The notes: a model not told the origin generated them from the sequence alone. A stretch of DNA of 16,055 nt from Patescibacteria group bacterium (GCA_018826405.1 JAHJZL010000050.1:1-16055), one strand, 5' to 3'; positions 6,702 through 12,803 are shown, counted from the stretch's first letter. Made by a program: numbers and translations.

Positions 6702-7469
6702 ATGCATTCACATGCCACGACACTGGACACGCTTAGATTCTGCGAGCATCATGCGCTTATGCAAAAGGCGATGATGAAGGATAAACGATGGTACTCGGCT
6801 CTCAATGTGGTCGCCCACTTCGGTACGGATTTTGCCCCGGGTCTTGGTGATGCTAAGGCGCGAAAGAAAGCTGAGGAAATGTGGGCTGTAGCTGTAATGA
6901 TCGCTGGTATTCAAGAAGTCGAAGGGAAACAATACTGGATGCAGCCTGTATCTGATGCCGAAGGTTCACCTGATGTTCGAACTGCCACTGTCGTTGGGCG
7001 TCCAATAGATCGCGCACCTGACTACGCAATGCAGGATGTAGAGGTTGTCACGTATACAAGCGCATCTTCTCTAGAATCGTTGCCTGAGTTTTTGCTTCGC
7101 ACCAAACTTTCTCCAAAGAAGTCCTATGATGCACTAACAACCATCCTTATTTGGGCAAAAAATTCTGCATACTGCCCAGATAAGGCGGAATGGGATTCTG
7201 TACTCGCAGGGGTTACGAGTCCAGTCACGGTCGTGCTGGTAGGACAGTCAAAGAAAAATCAACCAGTTTACAGCCTCATACAAGTACATCCTGATCGGAA
7301 AAATGTCATTGAGTTTGATCTATCCAAGACTTTGCTCAGGCAAGGTTATACAGGAGTAGTGAATCTTTCACTGGGAACTAAAGATGTGACCATCTCGCAT
7401 CCAGGAGAAGAGCACTGTCCCTTTGAGAGCTTTGGAGCAGATTGCCTATTTATGAAGAAGAACCCCTAG
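6702..7469 (+). CDS. Hypothetical protein, 255 aa, within the inserted segment
   Basis: I do not recognise this protein. An AGGGA box 6 nt before the ATG supports the start. The N-terminal third is helical (HALMQKAMM, DAKARKKAEEMWAVAVMIAG); the rest looks like alternating strands and helices (VEVVTYTS, SPVTVVLVGQS, YSLIQVHP), suggesting a soluble mixed alpha/beta fold. No signal peptide or membrane helix is seen. SPDVR (D91) followed 23 residues later by VEVV (E114) faintly recalls the PD-(D/E)xK nuclease layout, but the lysine is missing, so I do not claim it. It lies 58 bp after the HEPN gene on the same strand, with its own copy of the post-ORF repeat right behind its stop. Partnership with the HEPN gene or independent cassette status are both possible. 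Confidence 0.6.
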   Translation: MHSHATTLDTLRFCEHHALMQKAMMKDKRWYSALNVVAHFGTDFAPGLGDAKARKKAEEMWAVAVMIAGIQEVEGKQYWMQPVSDAEGSPDVRTATVVGRPIDRAPDYAMQDVEVVTYTSASSLESLPEFLLRTKLSPKKSYDALTTILIWAKNSAYCPDKAEWDSVLAGVTSPVTVVLVGQSKKNQPVYSLIQVHPDRKNVIEFDLSKTLLRQGYTGVVNLSLGTKDVTISHPGEEHCPFESFGADCLFMKKNP

Positions 7470-7470
7470 T

Positions 7471-7497
7471 GGTTCTAACCACCGAGCATCTCTAGGC
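7471..7497 (+). repeat. Repeat copy C (post-ORF type), pairs with copy B
   Basis: GGTTCTAACC, 9 variable bases, then CTCTAGGC, starting 1 nt after the stop of the 6702 gene. The octamer lies within the perfect inverted repeat GTGGTT-CT-AACCAC. Confidence 0.6.
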
Positions 7498-7553
7498 ATT
7501 GAAGGGCAATTTCAACCCCTCAGACCACCCCACGAGTCCACTACTCTAAGAAA

Positions 7554-7589
7554 CCGTATTGGCCGCGATTGAATGAGGGAAGTTCTAAT
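7554..7589 (+). repeat. Repeat copy D (boundary type), pairs with copy A
   Basis: It has the same block order and 36-bp length as copy A and ends in GTTCTAAT, 15 bp before the right-hand 11-bp direct repeat. The 56 bp between copies C and D hold no ORF. Confidence 0.6.
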
Positions 7590-7604
7590 ATCGTGCAAGA
7601 ATGA

Positions 7605-7615
7605 CCACATTTGTT
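7605..7615 (+). repeat. Right direct repeat (attR-like)
   Basis: CCACATTTGTT, identical to 5837-5847. The next base but one begins the hairpin terminator at 7617. Confidence 0.65.
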
Positions 7616-7616
7616 G

Positions 7617-7642
7617 ATAAAAGACCCGAAAGGGTCTTTTAT
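7617..7642. terminator. Perfect hairpin terminator, probably the original tRNA-Ala terminator
   Basis: An 11-bp perfect stem with a GAAA tetraloop: ATAAAAGACCC (7617-7627) and GGGTCTTTTAT (7632-7642). The A-run and T-run make it potentially bidirectional. Confidence 0.85.
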
Positions 7643-7668
7643 GCTTCCTTAGTATTTTGAATTGAAGG

Positions 7669-7674
7669 TATACT
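7669..7674 (+). promoter_or_regulatory. -10 box of the CYTH gene, leaderless spacing
   Basis: TATACT in the GGTATACTT context, ending 9 nt before the A of the ATG at 7683, exactly as before ddl. Confidence 0.6.
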
Positions 7675-7682
7675 TACACACA

Positions 7683-8303
7683 ATGGAAAAGAATATTGAA
7701 GTAGAAGTGCGCGGTCTGCTCTCAACCGAAGAGTACACAAAACTTAAGTCATATTTTGATACCAATGCGGAAAAGAAGGAGGAGAAAGATAGAATTTTTA
7801 TAGACTACTCCACATTCCTTCCTGGGGGAGTTGAAGAACGCAAGAAGGACATACGCCTTCGCGTAACGAATGGCATACCTGAAATTGTAGTTAAGATTGG
7901 AGAATGGGGAGGCTCAGAATCTCGTAAGGAGCTTTCTGTTAAGACAGCGCCAGGTACCTTTGATTTGCTTACAGAGATATTTGCCGCTCTAGGATACGAG
8001 AAGGCTGTACTTGCTGTGCGCAAAAGTCATGTATACGATTACAAGGGAATAGAGTTTGCGTTAGTTGAAGTTCCTGGACACAGTTACTACTTTGAAGCTG
8101 AGAAAATGGCGCATGCGGGCGAGAATGCAACTGATCTAATAGATGAGATGAATGGCGTCTGCGAGGAGTTGGGTCTAACTGTCTTTTCTAAAGAAGATTT
8201 CTTTGCGTATATACAAAAGCTAAACAAGGAAGCAAACGGCGTATTCAATGCTCCAGAAGCAGGTCCTAATTTCTTTAAAGAGAATTACGGTGCACATCTA
8301 TAA
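7683..8303 (+). CDS. CYTH domain protein (class IV adenylate cyclase / triphosphate tunnel enzyme family)
   Basis: A 206-aa single-domain protein. CYTH enzymes form an eight-stranded tunnel that binds triphosphates with a metal ion and act on ATP, thiamine triphosphate or polyphosphate. The N-terminal signature is IEVEVRG (residues 5-11), an ExExR variant of the usual ExExK. Later come paired basic strand motifs: DIRLRV, EIVVKIGEW, SRKELSV, VRKSHVYDY, then acidic FALVEVPG and YFEAEKM, the usual alternation of Arg/Lys and Glu lining the tunnel. The ATG at 7683 is used and not an upstream in-frame TTG, because a TATACT box lies 9 nt before it and the signature begins right there. The exact substrate cannot be told. 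The next gene starts 11 bp after its stop and may be cotranscribed. Confidence 0.85.
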   Translation: MEKNIEVEVRGLLSTEEYTKLKSYFDTNAEKKEEKDRIFIDYSTFLPGGVEERKKDIRLRVTNGIPEIVVKIGEWGGSESRKELSVKTAPGTFDLLTEIFAALGYEKAVLAVRKSHVYDYKGIEFALVEVPGHSYYFEAEKMAHAGENATDLIDEMNGVCEELGLTVFSKEDFFAYIQKLNKEANGVFNAPEAGPNFFKENYGAHL

Positions 8304-8314
8304 CAGTAGATCCT

Positions 8315-9082
8315 ATGGAATCCATTAAGATACCGAACAGCAACAACCAGAAGATAGCAGCAGTAATTCACCGCCCTGCTACAAAGTCTGAAAAGCTAGC
8401 GATCCTATGCCCTGGATACTTAGACACTAAAGACTATACGCACCTCGTAATGCTGGGAGAGGATCTAGCTAATAAGGGGTACACAGCAGTCAGGTTTGAT
8501 CCAACTGGTACCTGGGAAAGCGAAGGAGAGATGTCTGAGTATTTAACGTCGCAGTATCTCAAGGATGTTGAAAGCGTTCTTGACCATATGCTGAAGGAAA
8601 GCCCATATACTCACGTACTTCTTGCAGGGCATAGTCGTGGCGGACAAGTATCAATATTATGTGCGGCTAGAGATCCAAGGATTTCAGCAGTACTTGGAAT
8701 TATGCCTTCGCATGCGCCAGTAACAGGTGCGCGCCGCGAAAAATTGGAAGCTGAAGGAGTAAGTAATAGCAGCAGAGATATTCCTGGTGAAGATACTAAG
8801 CGTAGAGAGTTTAGTATTCCTTTTACACACGTTCTCGATAGAGATCAGTACGACGCCATGGCAGATATACAGAGAATAACTGTCCCTGTTGTACTCGTTG
8901 CAACTGAATTTGATAAAGCTGTTCCGCCAGAGGGAGTAAAAGAGCTCTATGAGAGCGCAAATGAGCCAAAGGAGTTTATTTTCATAAAGGGTATGGACCA
9001 TGAGTATCGCCACAACCCAGATGAGATTAGGAAGGTTAATGATCTCGCACTAGAGGCTTTAGATAAGTTTTTCAAAACATAG
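8315..9082 (+). CDS. Alpha/beta hydrolase, peptidase- or esterase-like
   Basis: A 255-aa cytoplasmic alpha/beta-hydrolase fold enzyme. The nucleophile elbow is GHSRG with S107. The acid is probably D200 in TEFDKAVPP and the base H229 in GMDHEYR, both in the order and spacing normal for the fold. An oxyanion-type region CPGYLDTKD is near residue 31, and VRFDPTGTWESEG follows the third strand, as in S9-like and acyl-peptidase-like hydrolases. No signal peptide or membrane segment is seen. The substrate is unknown. The gene begins 11 bp after the CYTH gene; TATAAC at 8299-8304 could be a weak separate -10 box, but readthrough from the CYTH promoter is as likely. Confidence 0.88.
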   Translation: MESIKIPNSNNQKIAAVIHRPATKSEKLAILCPGYLDTKDYTHLVMLGEDLANKGYTAVRFDPTGTWESEGEMSEYLTSQYLKDVESVLDHMLKESPYTHVLLAGHSRGGQVSILCAARDPRISAVLGIMPSHAPVTGARREKLEAEGVSNSSRDIPGEDTKRREFSIPFTHVLDRDQYDAMADIQRITVPVVLVATEFDKAVPPEGVKELYESANEPKEFIFIKGMDHEYRHNPDEIRKVNDLALEALDKFFKT

Positions 9083-9108
9083 CACTCATACCCAAACCCT
9101 CTCTACAG

Positions 9109-9117
9109 TGCTACGCT
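9109..9117 (+). promoter_or_regulatory. Extended -10 promoter of the Nudix gene, leaderless spacing
   Basis: TG-C-TACGCT, whose last base is 9 nt before the A of the ATG at 9126. It resembles TG-C-TACACT before atpB. It also overlaps the alternative GTG start at 9108, which argues against that start. Confidence 0.5.
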
Positions 9118-9125
9118 TAGAACTA

Positions 9126-9704
9126 ATGGATAAGAGACCGCCAAGCAGACAACCGCTCCCAGAGGACGCTAAATGCGTCTTTTCTGGAATCTTGTTTGAT
9201 GTATACCAGTGGGAACAAGAACTTTTTGATGGATCAACTACGACCTTTGAGAAACTAAAGCGCCAAGATTCTTCTGTTGTTATTCCGGTGCTTGATGACG
9301 GAACGCTTCTGCTAGCAGAAGACGAGCAGCCAGGCAGACTCCCCGTACTAACCTTTCCCGGAGGACAAGGAGAGAAGGGAGAGGATCCTGAGGTATTGGC
9401 TCGCAGAGAGCTGCTTGAAGAAACAGGATACGAAGCAGGGGAATTAGTACTCTGGAAGGCTATACAGCCTTCGTCAAAGACTGAATGGGCCATATACATA
9501 TATATTGCTCGCAACTGTAAAAAGGTGCAGGAACCTGAACTAGACCCAGGAGAGCGCATTATATTGAAGCCCGTTACGCTCGACGAGCTTATAGATCTTG
9601 CAGAAGATCCTGCCTTTCAGAATATGGAGATAGTTCTTGACCTTGTTAAAGCGCGGTATGATGAGAAGGAAAGAAAACAGCTAGAAAAGACGTTATTCGG
9701 ATAA
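9126..9704 (+). CDS. Nudix hydrolase, ADP-ribose pyrophosphatase-like
   Basis: Nudix enzymes hydrolyse nucleoside diphosphates linked to another group, using Mg2+ bound by the Nudix box. The box here is perfect: G80-x5-E86-x7-R94-E95-L-L-E98-E99-T-G101-Y. The flanking strands VVIPVLDDGTLLLAEDEQPG and PVLTFPGG match the ADP-ribose/NDP-sugar branch, where a Gln-Pro/Arg strand precedes the box. At 192 aa the length is normal for that branch. The ATG at 9126 is preferred over the GTG at 9108, which lies inside the promoter box. The role is probably housecleaning of ADP-ribose or nucleotide sugars; the exact substrate cannot be read. The last codons overlap a possible -10 box for the next gene. 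Confidence 0.92.
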   Translation: MDKRPPSRQPLPEDAKCVFSGILFDVYQWEQELFDGSTTTFEKLKRQDSSVVIPVLDDGTLLLAEDEQPGRLPVLTFPGGQGEKGEDPEVLARRELLEETGYEAGELVLWKAIQPSSKTEWAIYIYIARNCKKVQEPELDPGERIILKPVTLDELIDLAEDPAFQNMEIVLDLVKARYDEKERKQLEKTLFG

Positions 9705-9713
9705 TATTCTTCT

Positions 9714-10118
9714 ATGCAAACACTTATACTTGCTGGCATCGCATTCCCAATAATGTTCGTTCTCGACGTGCTCTGGATTGGAGTTGTAGGAAGAGGATTC
9801 TATAAAGCGCAGCTTGGAAGCATGCTCCGCCCTGATGTTGTCTGGGGAGCAGCACTTTTGTTCTACATTATCTTTGCCGTTGCTGTTGCGTACTTTGTAG
9901 TTGCTCCTGCGCTTGCCGCACATTCGCTACCTAAACTTCTCCTCAGTGCTGCATTCTTTGGTCTTGCTACATACGCGGCGTATGACCTCACCAACCTAGC
10001 AACACTAACTGGATGGCCGCTTCCGCTCACTATTGTTGACCTTATGTGGGGAATGGTTGTAACGACAGCTACTTCATTTGCGACCTACCTTATTGCCGTT
10101 AAATTCTTGAACTACTAA
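9714..10118 (+). CDS. DUF2177 family membrane protein
   Basis: A 134-aa integral membrane protein with four likely helices (about 3-23, 43-66, 71-90, 103-129). It matches the DUF2177 pattern as I know it: LDVLWIG with Y/F-Y after the first helix, and YDLTNLATLTGWPL followed by DLMWG in the last two helices. The function of the family is unknown. The start at 9714 lies 9 nt after GATAAT (9700-9705), a possible leaderless -10 box in the end of the Nudix gene. The tspO homologue follows after 2 bp, so the two membrane proteins are almost certainly cotranscribed. Confidence 0.85.
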   Translation: MQTLILAGIAFPIMFVLDVLWIGVVGRGFYKAQLGSMLRPDVVWGAALLFYIIFAVAVAYFVVAPALAAHSLPKLLLSAAFFGLATYAAYDLTNLATLTGWPLPLTIVDLMWGMVVTTATSFATYLIAVKFLNY

Positions 10119-10120
10119 GC

Positions 10121-10591
10121 ATGACTATTAGAACCATTCTTTCACTTCTTTTCTTTGTTGGTATTTCACTCCTGGCAGGCTTTATCGGTTCCTTTGGAAC
10201 TGCAGGCAATATAGAGACTTGGTACACAACACTCGTACAGCCAAGCTGGACACCGCCTAACTGGGTCTTTGCTCCTGTATGGACAACACTCTATGTGCTT
10301 ATGGGTACTGCTGCATTCCTTGTATCTAGATCTAAAGGAATACGCAAAGTATTCGCGCTCTGGCTATTTGGCGCACACCTAGTTGTTAACGCACTCTGGA
10401 GCATCGTGTTCTTTGGCATGCACGAGTTGCTCCTAGCCGTGCTCGTTATTCTTCTTCTTGATGTTCTTATCCTGATGCTCATCAGAATGTTCTACAAGCA
10501 CTCACGCACAGCAGCACTCTTGCTTGTCCCGTATCTTTTGTGGAGTTTGTACGCGACAACACTTTCTATTGGTTTCCTTGTATTAAATTAG
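10121..10591 (+). CDS. tspO: TspO/MBR family protein (tryptophan-rich sensory protein)
   Basis: A 156-aa membrane protein with five predicted helices, the usual size and topology of TspO. Family marks: IETWYTTLVQPSWTPPNWVFAPVWTTLYVLMG in helix 1-2 with its Pro/Trp-rich loop (residues about 30-62), NALWSIVFFG in helix 3, and LLVPYLLWSLYATTLSIGF in helix 5. Family members bind porphyrins and related ligands and influence stress and tetrapyrrole handling. The ATG follows the DUF2177 stop after 2 nt, and no separate promoter is visible, so translation probably depends on the upstream gene. Confidence 0.93.
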   Translation: MTIRTILSLLFFVGISLLAGFIGSFGTAGNIETWYTTLVQPSWTPPNWVFAPVWTTLYVLMGTAAFLVSRSKGIRKVFALWLFGAHLVVNALWSIVFFGMHELLLAVLVILLLDVLILMLIRMFYKHSRTAALLLVPYLLWSLYATTLSIGFLVLN

Positions 10592-10608
10592 ATTCTGAGA
10601 CTAGTTAG

Positions 10609-10679
10609 CGGGCTGTAGTATACCGGTAGTACGCGTCCATGGGGTGGATGTAGACCGGGTTCGATTCCCGGCAGCCCGA
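10609..10679 (+). tRNA. tRNA-Pro (anticodon GGG)
   Basis: A 71-nt cloverleaf. The acceptor CGGGCTG pairs perfectly with CAGCCCG, discriminator A; C1-G72 is typical of proline tRNAs. The anticodon stem CGTCC/GGATG holds the loop ATGGGGT with GGG at 10641-10643, and the T-arm is CCGGG-TTCGATT-CCCGG. CCA is not encoded. The 3' end lies 4 bp from the stop codon of the convergent mltG gene. No convincing promoter is seen between it and tspO (17 bp), so it may share the upstream transcript. Confidence 0.95.
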
Positions 10680-10683
10680 TACC

Positions 10684-11745
10684 TTATTTTCCGCGTCCGT
10701 AATACTTCTTAAGAAGGGTTACGTGCTCTTTGTATGTCGGTGTGCAGTGCATCCCCCCTCTACTATCATGGAAATAAAAGATACAGTCAGTCTTCTTTGG
10801 ATTTAGTGCAGCGAGTACTGCAGCCGTTGAGGGGTTTGCAATTGGTCCAGGGGGAAGCCCCTTGTTCTTGTATGTGTTGTACGCAGACTTTATATACTTG
10901 TCATCTGGTACAGGTTTTGGCCACCACGAACCTGATGTTGATTTAGATGCCTTTGCATACTGAAGCGTTGCATCAATCTGAAGGTTCATACCTGCCCATA
11001 GGCGGTTCCAAATAATACCTGAGATAAGACGCATCTCAGCTGGATTGCGTGTCTCTCGCTCAAGCATAGAGGCAATGGTGAGTACGTCAGTAATAGGAAG
11101 TACTTCTTCGCTCGTCGTGCTGTAGCGTGCACTAATCTCTTTAGCAAAACGATCACTGAGTAGCTCCTGAACATAGGCTGGACTTGCTGCAGAACTTAAT
11201 ACATATGTCCCAGGCACAAACTGCCCCTCTTCTATTATCGGAGCATTCTCATGTACCTGCTTAAGGAATGCTGCTTGTTGCTTTGTATTCCATCCAAGCT
11301 GTCTGCCAAAGGCATACGCAACCTCTTCTTCTCTGTATCCAGCTTTAATGTCAACAAAAGCAAGATCGCTTCCTGCAACTTGCTGGTACACAGGAACTGA
11401 AGCAACTGCATTAGCTATCCAGGCAAGTGCAGAGCCTGCAAGGCCTGACGCTGCTGCGAGCGTGCCGTGTGTGTCGTCCAAAAGTGCTTCAACTTCAGGA
11501 TCTTCAACAATTGTTTCGTTAACTGGATCAACCGTAACAGGGAACGGAGGTTTAACTGGCTCTGCTTGAGCTAGCCTGGTGTCAACTGCAATAACTGTTG
11601 GAAGGGAGAGAAGTGCAGTAATACCAACAAGAACGGCAATGCCTAAAGAAACAACAGCATGGAGTTGTGGGCGACGAAATCTTTTGCGTTGTGAGCGCTG
11701 GGGAAAAGCGTGCGGCATGAGTTGTCGCTGCGGTGATTGTGCCAT
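10684..11745 (-). CDS. mltG: Endolytic transglycosylase MltG (YceG-like)
   Basis: MltG cuts nascent glycan strands at the outer face of the inner membrane and helps terminate peptidoglycan polymerisation. The 353-aa protein has a basic cytoplasmic N-terminus (QRSQRKRFRR), one membrane anchor (about residues 29-50), a low-complexity linker and the YceG domain. The catalytic region IASMLERETR carries E229, aligned with the catalytic Glu of the E. coli enzyme, followed by IIWNRLWAGMNLQIDATLQYA, then SAYNTYKNKGLPPGPIANPS and a C-terminal FYFHDSRGGMHCTPTYKEH, all family hallmarks. An in-frame GTG 17 codons upstream exists, but TACACT ends 8 nt before the ATG at 11745, so the shorter start is used. 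It is divergent from the 11813 gene. Confidence 0.94.
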   Translation of the reverse strand: MAQSPQRQLMPHAFPQRSQRKRFRRPQLHAVVSLGIAVLVGITALLSLPTVIAVDTRLAQAEPVKPPFPVTVDPVNETIVEDPEVEALLDDTHGTLAAASGLAGSALAWIANAVASVPVYQQVAGSDLAFVDIKAGYREEEVAYAFGRQLGWNTKQQAAFLKQVHENAPIIEEGQFVPGTYVLSSAASPAYVQELLSDRFAKEISARYSTTSEEVLPITDVLTIASMLERETRNPAEMRLISGIIWNRLWAGMNLQIDATLQYAKASKSTSGSWWPKPVPDDKYIKSAYNTYKNKGLPPGPIANPSTAAVLAALNPKKTDCIFYFHDSRGGMHCTPTYKEHVTLLKKYYGRGK

Positions 11746-11752
11746 TGTGTTT

Positions 11753-11758
11753 AGTGTA
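11753..11758 (-). promoter_or_regulatory. -10 box of mltG, leaderless spacing
   Basis: Read on the minus strand: TACACT, 8 nt from its last base to the A of ATG. A TTGCGT lies 16 nt further upstream as a possible -35. It lies inside the in-frame N-terminal extension, which supports the shorter start. Confidence 0.55.
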
Positions 11759-11812
11759 GCGGGCAATGGCTCGCACGCAAACCCTTTGTTGCGCACAGGC
11801 TAATTCTTGGAC

Positions 11813-12325
11813 ATGTATGGATTCAGTGGTACGGTCACACTGATGCGTGACAAAACTCCAGAGATTCCAACAAATATTGAGCGCATAGTTGCGGGCGTTG
11901 GCTCGCCTGCCTCTCTTTTCGTACACACTGCTGCATTTGCAGGCTTCTTTCTTCTTTCTATCCTCAATGTTATCTCCTGGGAGTTTATGCTGCTTGTGCT
12001 CACTACTATTGTCTCGCTTGAGGCTATCTATCTCGCTATCTTTATTCAGATAACAGTTAACCGTCACACAGAGAGTTTGCGTGAGGTTGAAGAGGACATT
12101 GATGAGCTCACCGAAGACATGGATGACATTCAGGAGGATCTTGAAGAGATCTCTGAAGACATTGAAGAGATTCAAGAAGACTTTGAAGAGATGAACGAAG
12201 AAGACGACGAAGATGACAACGAGCAGCCTCAAAAGAGAATTTCTCAGGCAAAGGCACTTGAGCGCTTGCGACGCGATGTTGAGAGTGTGCTTGCAGACCT
12301 TGAAGCTCTGAAGCAAGGGAAGTAG
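11813..12325 (+). CDS. Two-TM membrane protein, DUF1003-like, with acidic coiled-coil tail
   Basis: A 170-aa protein. Residues about 20-80 contain two hydrophobic helices (SLFVHTAAFAGFFLLSILNVI and FMLLVLTTIVSLEAIYLAIFIQITV) separated by a short SWE turn and followed by NRHTESLREVEED. This layout, including the SLEAIYLAIFIQI-NR segment, recalls DUF1003 and related two-TM proteins of unknown function. Residues 95-129 are five uninterrupted 7-residue repeats, highly acidic, with hydrophobics at positions 2 and 5, so a coiled coil. A stretch of mixed Asp/Glu and a last charged helix follow. The ATG at 11813 is chosen; a TTG two codons upstream is also open. GCTAAT ends 9 nt before the ATG and may be its -10 box. 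The function is unknown. Confidence 0.75.
   Translation: MYGFSGTVTLMRDKTPEIPTNIERIVAGVGSPASLFVHTAAFAGFFLLSILNVISWEFMLLVLTTIVSLEAIYLAIFIQITVNRHTESLREVEEDIDELTEDMDDIQEDLEEISEDIEEIQEDFEEMNEEDDEDDNEQPQKRISQAKALERLRRDVESVLADLEALKQGK
12095..12199 (+). repeat. Five in-frame 21-bp repeats encoding acidic heptads
   Basis: Five successive 21-nt units encode heptads of the form D-(I/M/L/F)-(D/E)-(E/D)-(L/I/M)-x-E, with no break in phase. The nucleotide sequence varies by synonymous change, so the protein pattern appears selected. Confidence 0.75.
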
Positions 12326-12328
12326 AGT
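12300..12328 (+). promoter_or_regulatory. Probable promoter of tRNA-Ala(GGC)-dgkA
   Basis: TTGAAG (12300-12305), a 17-nt spacer and TAGAGT (12323-12328), overlapping the end of the 11813 gene. The predicted start is about 12335, 3 nt before the tRNA, the same arrangement as for tRNA-Ala(UGC). Confidence 0.55.
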
Positions 12329-12337
12329 AAGGACAGA

Positions 12338-12410
12338 GGGCCCTTAGCTCATCTGGTAGAGCGCATCCATGGCATGGATGAGGTGACCGGTTCAAGTCCG
12401 GTAGGGTCCA
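12338..12410 (+). tRNA. tRNA-Ala (anticodon GGC)
   Basis: A 73-nt cloverleaf. The acceptor GGGCCCT pairs with AGGGTCC with G3-U70 (alanine identity), discriminator A. The anticodon stem CATCC/GGATG has loop ATGGCAT with GGC at 12371-12373; the T-arm is CCGG-TTCAAGT-CCGG. CCA is not encoded. The dgkA start codon lies only 5 nt after its 3' end. Confidence 0.96.
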
Positions 12411-12415
12411 CAAAT

Positions 12416-12766
12416 ATGAAATTTTGGATTAAGAGGCTTTCCCACCCGATTCGGGGTCTCAAACATGCTTTTGCGCATGATTTTGCAGTTCGCTGCAATT
12501 TAGCACTTGGAATAGTTGGTATACCCGCATCCTATTTTCTGTTTGGACCCTTTTCTCCAGCAGAAGTGCTTCTTCTTATTTTCTGTTGGTTCTTTGTTGT
12601 TGTTACAGAACTGCAGAACTCAGCTATAGAAACCGCTCTCGACAAGGTACATCCAGAGCATCACTCGTCTATTGGCCTCAGCAAAGACCTCGCAGCAGGG
12701 GCTGTTGTATGGGCTGCGGTATTTGGACTGGTTAGCTTTGGCTTTGTTTTAAGCGGAGTGTTGTAG
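12416..12766 (+). CDS. dgkA: Diacylglycerol/undecaprenol kinase, DgkA family
   Basis: A 116-aa integral membrane kinase with three helices that phosphorylates diacylglycerol or, in many Gram-positive-type relatives, undecaprenol. The family signature is clear: TELQNSAIETALD (E and N for metal and ATP binding), HPEHHSSIGLSKDLAAGAV, then a C-terminal membrane helix; the amphipathic N-terminus is RGLKHAFAHDFAVRCNLALG. The length is normal. The ATG at 12416 is used; the frame extends further upstream but only through the tRNA. The gene follows tRNA-Ala(GGC) after 5 nt, without a promoter of its own, so both appear to be one transcript, and tRNA 3' processing would leave a near-leaderless dgkA mRNA. 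Confidence 0.92.
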   Translation: MKFWIKRLSHPIRGLKHAFAHDFAVRCNLALGIVGIPASYFLFGPFSPAEVLLLIFCWFFVVVTELQNSAIETALDKVHPEHHSSIGLSKDLAAGAVVWAAVFGLVSFGFVLSGVL

Positions 12767-12803
12767 GTAGTTGTCTTAACAGTGAATGCCTCTACGACTT
12801 TTT
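12760..12803 (+). terminator. Probable intrinsic terminator of tRNA-Ala(GGC)-dgkA
   Basis: GTTGTAG (12760-12766, including the dgkA stop) pairs with CTACGAC (12792-12798), with one G-T pair, followed by TTTTT. The loop is long (25 nt), so confidence is moderate. Confidence 0.5.

Larger units (their letters stand above)
5848..7615. mobile_element. Putative tRNA-integrated cassette segment (HEPN gene plus unknown gene), no recombinase
   Basis: The segment lies between two exact 11-bp direct repeats, the left one overlapping the 3' end of tRNA-Ala. The right copy is followed within 1 nt by an 11-bp perfect hairpin terminator, which would be the natural terminator of the tRNA before an insertion. 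The content is accessory: a HEPN-domain gene, an unrecognised gene, and four GTTCTAAY repeats placed before, between and after the genes. There is no integrase, transposase or terminal inverted repeat, so it would need help in trans or be a remnant. The duplication and the layout are seen; mobility is inferred. Confidence 0.5.

Noticed and set aside
6972..7052. PD-(D/E)xK nuclease site in the 6702 gene
   Set aside because: D91 and E114 have a suggestive spacing, but the lysine is missing and no further core elements are recognisable.
5872..7589. Classical integron with attC sites
   Set aside because: The repeat core GTTCTAAY does not fit GTTRRRY, no paired inverse core RYYYAAC/GTTRRRY hairpin is seen, and there is no integron integrase.
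5872..7589. CRISPR array
   Set aside because: The repeats are only four, imperfect and hundreds of bases apart around ORFs; no regular spacers.
12374..12415. DgkA start inside tRNA-Ala(GGC)
   Set aside because: The frame is open only because it runs through the tRNA; the ATG at 12416 gives a full-length family member.
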